Source: Acidobacteriota bacterium
Lineage (GTDB): Bacteria; Acidobacteriota; Terriglobia; Terriglobales; Acidobacteriaceae
Assembly: GCA_021781255.1 (NCBI GenBank)
Contig: JAJXXG010000558.1
Span: 1-8,210, forward strand
Direction of reading: 5' to 3'
Length of the DNA: 8,210 nt
Under the pieces are notes generated by a model that saw nothing but the letters and a program-made list of their open reading frames with translations, did not search any database and was not told the DNA's origin. The translations under genes were made by a program, and so were the position numbers. Below, in pieces: positions 6,168 through 8,210 of this stretch; positions within the stretch are counted from its first letter, which is position 1, and each line of letters opens with the position of its first letter.

Positions 6168-7646
6168 ATGAGCGTGAAGGGGAAGACTGTTTTCTGTGCG
6201 TACTTATTGCTCGGCGCAGCGATGGCCGCCACCGGCCAGACCCGGGACCAGAACTGGGACAAGTGCAAGGCCGACGACCCCGACACCAGCATCGCCGGGT
6301 GCACCGCGCTCATCCAGGCCGGCCAGGAATCGACCATCGACCTGGCCAGCGCCTACTTCGACCGCGGCATCGCCTATCGCGACAAGAAAGAATACGACCT
6401 GGCCATGCAGGATCTGGATGAGGCCCTGAAGCTGAAGCCGGACTTTGCCGGGGCGCTGAATACCCGCGGCAATGTGTACAGCGACACGGGCGAAACGGAT
6501 CGCGCCATTTCCGACTACAACGACGCGATCCGCCTCGATCCGAGCTATGCGCTGGCCTACTACAACCGCGGTAATGCCTGGAGCGACAAGAAGGATTTGG
6601 ACAATGCCATCGCCGACTACGACCAGTACATCAAATTGGCGCCCAGCGATCCTGACGGCTTCAACAACCGCGGCCGCGCCTACATGCGGAAAGGCGAGTA
6701 TGACCGCTCCCTCGAGGATTACCAGGCGGCGTTGCGCATCAATCCTAATCACGCGCTGGCCATCTACAACACCGGCGTGGCGGAGGCCGACAAAAAGGAT
6801 TACGCCGCGGCGATCGCCGCATACACGCGCTACATTGCGCTCAAGCCCGACGACCCGGACGCCTACGAGGGCCGCGGCAACGCCTACCGGCACGAGAGAC
6901 AGTACGACGAAGCAAGAACGGACTACAACCATGCGCTTCAGGTGAAGCCGGATTATTCGCTGGCCTACTACTACCTCGGTGTCGCGCAGGAACAGCAGGG
7001 CCTGTACGACGCGGCAATTGCCGACCTGAACAAGTACGTCGAGATGGCGCCCAAGGATTCCGACGGCTTCGCGGAGCGCGGCCTGGCGTACTACCAGAAG
7101 GGCCAGTTCACGACGGCCATTACGGATTACGACAAAGCTCTGGAACTGCAACCGAACCGGGCATTCGCCTTCCTGGAGCGGGGAGCCGCGCATTTATTGG
7201 CCGGTCAAACCAGCCAGGCAGTGGCGGACTTCGAACTCGCCATCGGCGTTGACCCCTCCACGACCACGGCGGTATACGCTGCGTTGTGGCTGCAAATTGC
7301 CAGGACGCGGCTGCATCAGCAGGGCAACGACCAAATCAAGGAGGTTGCGCAGAAAGCAAACCTGACCGATTGGCCGGGGCCGGTCTTGAGTTTCCAACTG
7401 GGGAAGATGACAAACGACGAGTTGCTGGCGGCAGCCGCCAACCCCGATCCGGAAACCCACGTGGGCCGGACCTGCGAAGTGAATTTCTACACCGGCGAGA
7501 TTGCGCTCGCGCACCAGCAGCGCGCCACGGCGCTGGCGCGCTTCCGCGCCGTTCGAGACAACTGCATCAATGACTACCTCGAATACAAGGGAGCGTTGGT
7601 GGAACTGAAACGGTTGAGCGCCGCTTCGGCGGCTCCGGCGCATTAG
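6168..7646 (+). CDS. Exported nine-repeat tetratricopeptide (TPR) protein
   Basis: A 492-residue protein of unknown partner; TPR arrays are protein-binding scaffolds. Residues 5-23 (after Lys4/Lys6: TVFCAYLLLGAAMAATG) form a short signal peptide, with likely cleavage near 20-23, and no lipobox cysteine, so it is probably periplasmic. A small segment with Cys33 and Cys45 (WDKC...AGCTALI) precedes nine TPRs from about 60 to 364. The conserved glycine of helix A recurs every 34 residues exactly, at 67, 101, 135, 169, 203, 237, 271, 305 and 339. Repeats 2-8 alternate between two types (see findings). The C-terminal part (about 365-485) resembles the region that follows TPRs in NlpI-like and rhizobial TPR proteins: YAALWLQIAR, DWPGPV, LGKMTNDELL, TCEVNFYTGE, YLEYKGALVELKRL, with Cys436 and Cys466 available for a disulfide. 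It sits between trmD and rplS, where no gene is expected in the classical operon, and has its own promoter-like sequence and leader. Start could be GTG 6174. Specific function is not recognisable. Confidence 0.92.
   Translation: MSVKGKTVFCAYLLLGAAMAATGQTRDQNWDKCKADDPDTSIAGCTALIQAGQESTIDLASAYFDRGIAYRDKKEYDLAMQDLDEALKLKPDFAGALNTRGNVYSDTGETDRAISDYNDAIRLDPSYALAYYNRGNAWSDKKDLDNAIADYDQYIKLAPSDPDGFNNRGRAYMRKGEYDRSLEDYQAALRINPNHALAIYNTGVAEADKKDYAAAIAAYTRYIALKPDDPDAYEGRGNAYRHERQYDEARTDYNHALQVKPDYSLAYYYLGVAQEQQGLYDAAIADLNKYVEMAPKDSDGFAERGLAYYQKGQFTTAITDYDKALELQPNRAFAFLERGAAHLLAGQTSQAVADFELAIGVDPSTTTAVYAALWLQIARTRLHQQGNDQIKEVAQKANLTDWPGPVLSFQLGKMTNDELLAAAANPDPETHVGRTCEVNFYTGEIALAHQQRATALARFRAVRDNCINDYLEYKGALVELKRLSAASAAPAH
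6345..7259 (+). repeat. Coding tandem repeat, nine units of 102 bases (TPRs)
   Basis: The nine TPR units lie in register with no insertions or deletions, so the DNA has a strict 102-base period. Nucleotide similarity is still visible in places: CTGGCCTACTAC occurs at 6552 (unit 3) and again at 6960 (unit 7), exactly 408 bases or four units apart. Units 2-8 alternate by type, so the true period is 204 bases. Confidence 0.8.
7618..7641. repeat. GC-rich hairpin overlapping the TPR gene 3' end
   Basis: GCGCCG (7618-7623) pairs with CGGCGC (7636-7641). A competing hairpin inside it, GCCGC (7620-7624) with GCGGC (7629-7633), closes a C(UUCG)G tetraloop, a very stable RNA loop. It encodes the last residues of the TPR protein and ends just before the stop codon. 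No T-run follows. Confidence 0.5.
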
Positions 7647-7652
7647 AACACA

Positions 7653-7688
7653 GCGCCGGCTGCGGCGAAGAGCGTGGCGGACCGGCGC
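7653..7688. repeat. 7-bp inverted repeat after the TPR gene
   Basis: GCGCCGG (7653-7659) and CCGGCGC (7682-7688) are exact reverse complements separated by 22 bases. The right arm plus AT (CCGGCGCAT, 7682-7690) is a direct copy of 7635-7643 at the TPR stop codon, 47 bases earlier. No T-run follows. The arrangement may form a large hairpin in the TPR transcript; a role in termination is a guess. Confidence 0.45.
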
Positions 7689-7751
7689 ATATTGCAGGCG
7701 ATACGGTGGAAAGCACCCTCGTGACCCGATTAGGCGCTAAGGCCGGTTCTT

Positions 7752-7760
7752 TGATAAACT
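7752..7760 (+). promoter_or_regulatory. Candidate extended -10 promoter for rplS
   Basis: TGATAAACT (7752-7760) reads as TGn plus TAAACT, four of six matches to the -10 consensus. Transcription would start near 7767, leaving a leader of about 26 bases that includes the ribosome binding site. No -35 element is evident. A dedicated promoter is expected because rplS is separated from trmD by about 1.7 kb. Confidence 0.35.
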
Positions 7761-7781
7761 GAATGTTCTGAGATCAATCGC

Positions 7782-7785
7782 AGGA
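7782..7785 (+). promoter_or_regulatory. Ribosome binding site of rplS
   Basis: AGGA at 7782-7785 lies seven bases before the ATG at 7793. It is the best-spaced Shine-Dalgarno in the window, as suits a highly translated gene, and confirms the start. Confidence 0.7.
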
Positions 7786-7792
7786 AACTACC

Positions 7793-8164
7793 ATGTCAAT
7801 CCATCCCGTAATGCAGCGCCTGGCTGAGAAGCTGAAGCGCACCGATTTGCCGGCGTTTGTGCCCGGCGACCAGATTCGCGTTCAAGTGAAGATCAAGGAA
7901 GGCGATAAGGAGCGGTTGCAGGCCTTTGAGGGCCTGGTAATCGCCGTAAATCGCGGCCCGCAAGGGACGTTTACCGTGCGCAAGATGAGCTTTGGGCAGG
8001 GGGTGGAGCGCATCTTCCCCTTCAACTCCAAGGTCGTCGACAAGATCGAGAAGATCCGCAGCTACAAGGTGCGGCGCGCCAAGTTGTTCTATCTGCGCGG
8101 ACTGCGCGGCAAGGCGGCCCGGCTGAAAGAAGTGGATCGCGTAACCGGCAAGGTACGCGCGTAG
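7793..8164 (+). CDS. rplS: 50S ribosomal protein L19
   Basis: A structural protein of the large subunit located at the 30S-50S interface. The 123 residues match the family throughout: [32 protein letters not shown] (about 20-51), [22 protein letters not shown] (58-79), and the strongly conserved C-terminal [22 protein letters not shown] (92-113). Length is normal (110-125 in bacteria), with a short basic tail [10 protein letters not shown]. The ATG is supported by a well-placed AGGA and by the usual N-terminus, which begins shortly before the helix [11 protein letters not shown]. It lies 146 bases after the TPR gene rather than directly after trmD. No terminator is visible in the 46 bases that remain before the window ends. 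Confidence 0.98.
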   Translation: MSIHPVMQRLAEKLKRTDLPAFVPGDQIRVQVKIKEGDKERLQAFEGLVIAVNRGPQGTFTVRKMSFGQGVERIFPFNSKVVDKIEKIRSYKVRRAKLFYLRGLRGKAARLKEVDRVTGKVRA

Positions 8165-8210
8165 GCTTCTGGCAAATAGTACCAGGAAAGCAAACCCTCA
8201 GCCCTTGGGC

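Noticed and set aside
6204..7193. Open frame of 329 codons on the - strand opposite the TPR gene
   Set aside because: It arises from the regular codon pattern of the TPR repeats in GC-rich DNA. Its translation is Val/Gly/Arg-rich, without family motifs, and it overlaps a clearly real gene.
7647..7792. Autoregulatory L19 leader RNA
   Set aside because: Ribosomal protein leaders exist in other phyla, but I cannot match this gap to a known leader structure, and the likely transcript leader is only about 26 bases.
8169..8185. CTGG/CCAG dyad just after rplS as a terminator
   Set aside because: The stem is four perfect pairs plus a wobble, with a 9-base loop and no T-run.
8201..8210. GCCC-TT-GGGC at the window end as an rplS terminator
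   Set aside because: The loop would be only two bases and any T-run would lie beyond the window, so it cannot be judged.
1..8210. Mobile element, phage, CRISPR, tRNA or defence system
   Set aside because: No transposase, integrase, terminal repeats, spaced direct repeats, tRNA-like folds or nuclease genes are visible; all coding space is taken by six housekeeping or envelope genes.

Overview
The window reads as an ordinary, densely coding stretch of a GC-rich bacterial chromosome. All six genes lie on the + strand, there is no RNA gene, insertion sequence or CRISPR array, and no gap exceeds 170 bases. The combination of a UPF0182 membrane protein, a stand-alone mannose-1-phosphate guanylyltransferase with an R-A-K-Q variant of the nucleotide-binding signature, and the style of the TrmD and L19 proteins suggests an Acidobacteriota (Terriglobia-like) genome. 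That assignment is inference from pattern recognition and was not tested by a search.

Layout: (1) positions 1-1037, a class I PLP-dependent aminotransferase (aspartate aminotransferase type) whose N-terminus lies outside the window; (2) 1204-2322, a mannose-1-phosphate guanylyltransferase making GDP-mannose for surface glycans; (3) 2408-5212, a 934-residue UPF0182 protein with seven predicted membrane segments followed by a large soluble domain; (4) 5296-6111, TrmD, the tRNA m1G37 methyltransferase; (5) 6168-7646, an exported protein of nine tetratricopeptide repeats with a cysteine-containing C-terminal domain; (6) 7793-8164, ribosomal protein L19.

The first three genes are separated by 85-166 bases and look like independent units in amino-acid metabolism, glycan precursor supply and the cell envelope. 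trmD and rplS are classically adjacent in the rpsP-rimM-trmD-rplS translation operon. Here rimM is not upstream of trmD, and an exported TPR gene with its own promoter-like sequence sits between trmD and rplS, so this part of the operon is broken up.

I see no clearly new biological system. The points most worth a second look are the two-repeat (68-residue) higher-order periodicity of the TPR protein, the interruption of trmD-rplS, the roughly 20-residue enlargement of the TrmD interdomain linker, a perfect 7-bp dyad ahead of trmD, a cluster of GCGCCGG/CCGGCGC dyads ahead of rplS, and two genes (manC, trmD) that look leaderless. Promoter and hairpin calls were made by eye without folding or scoring software.
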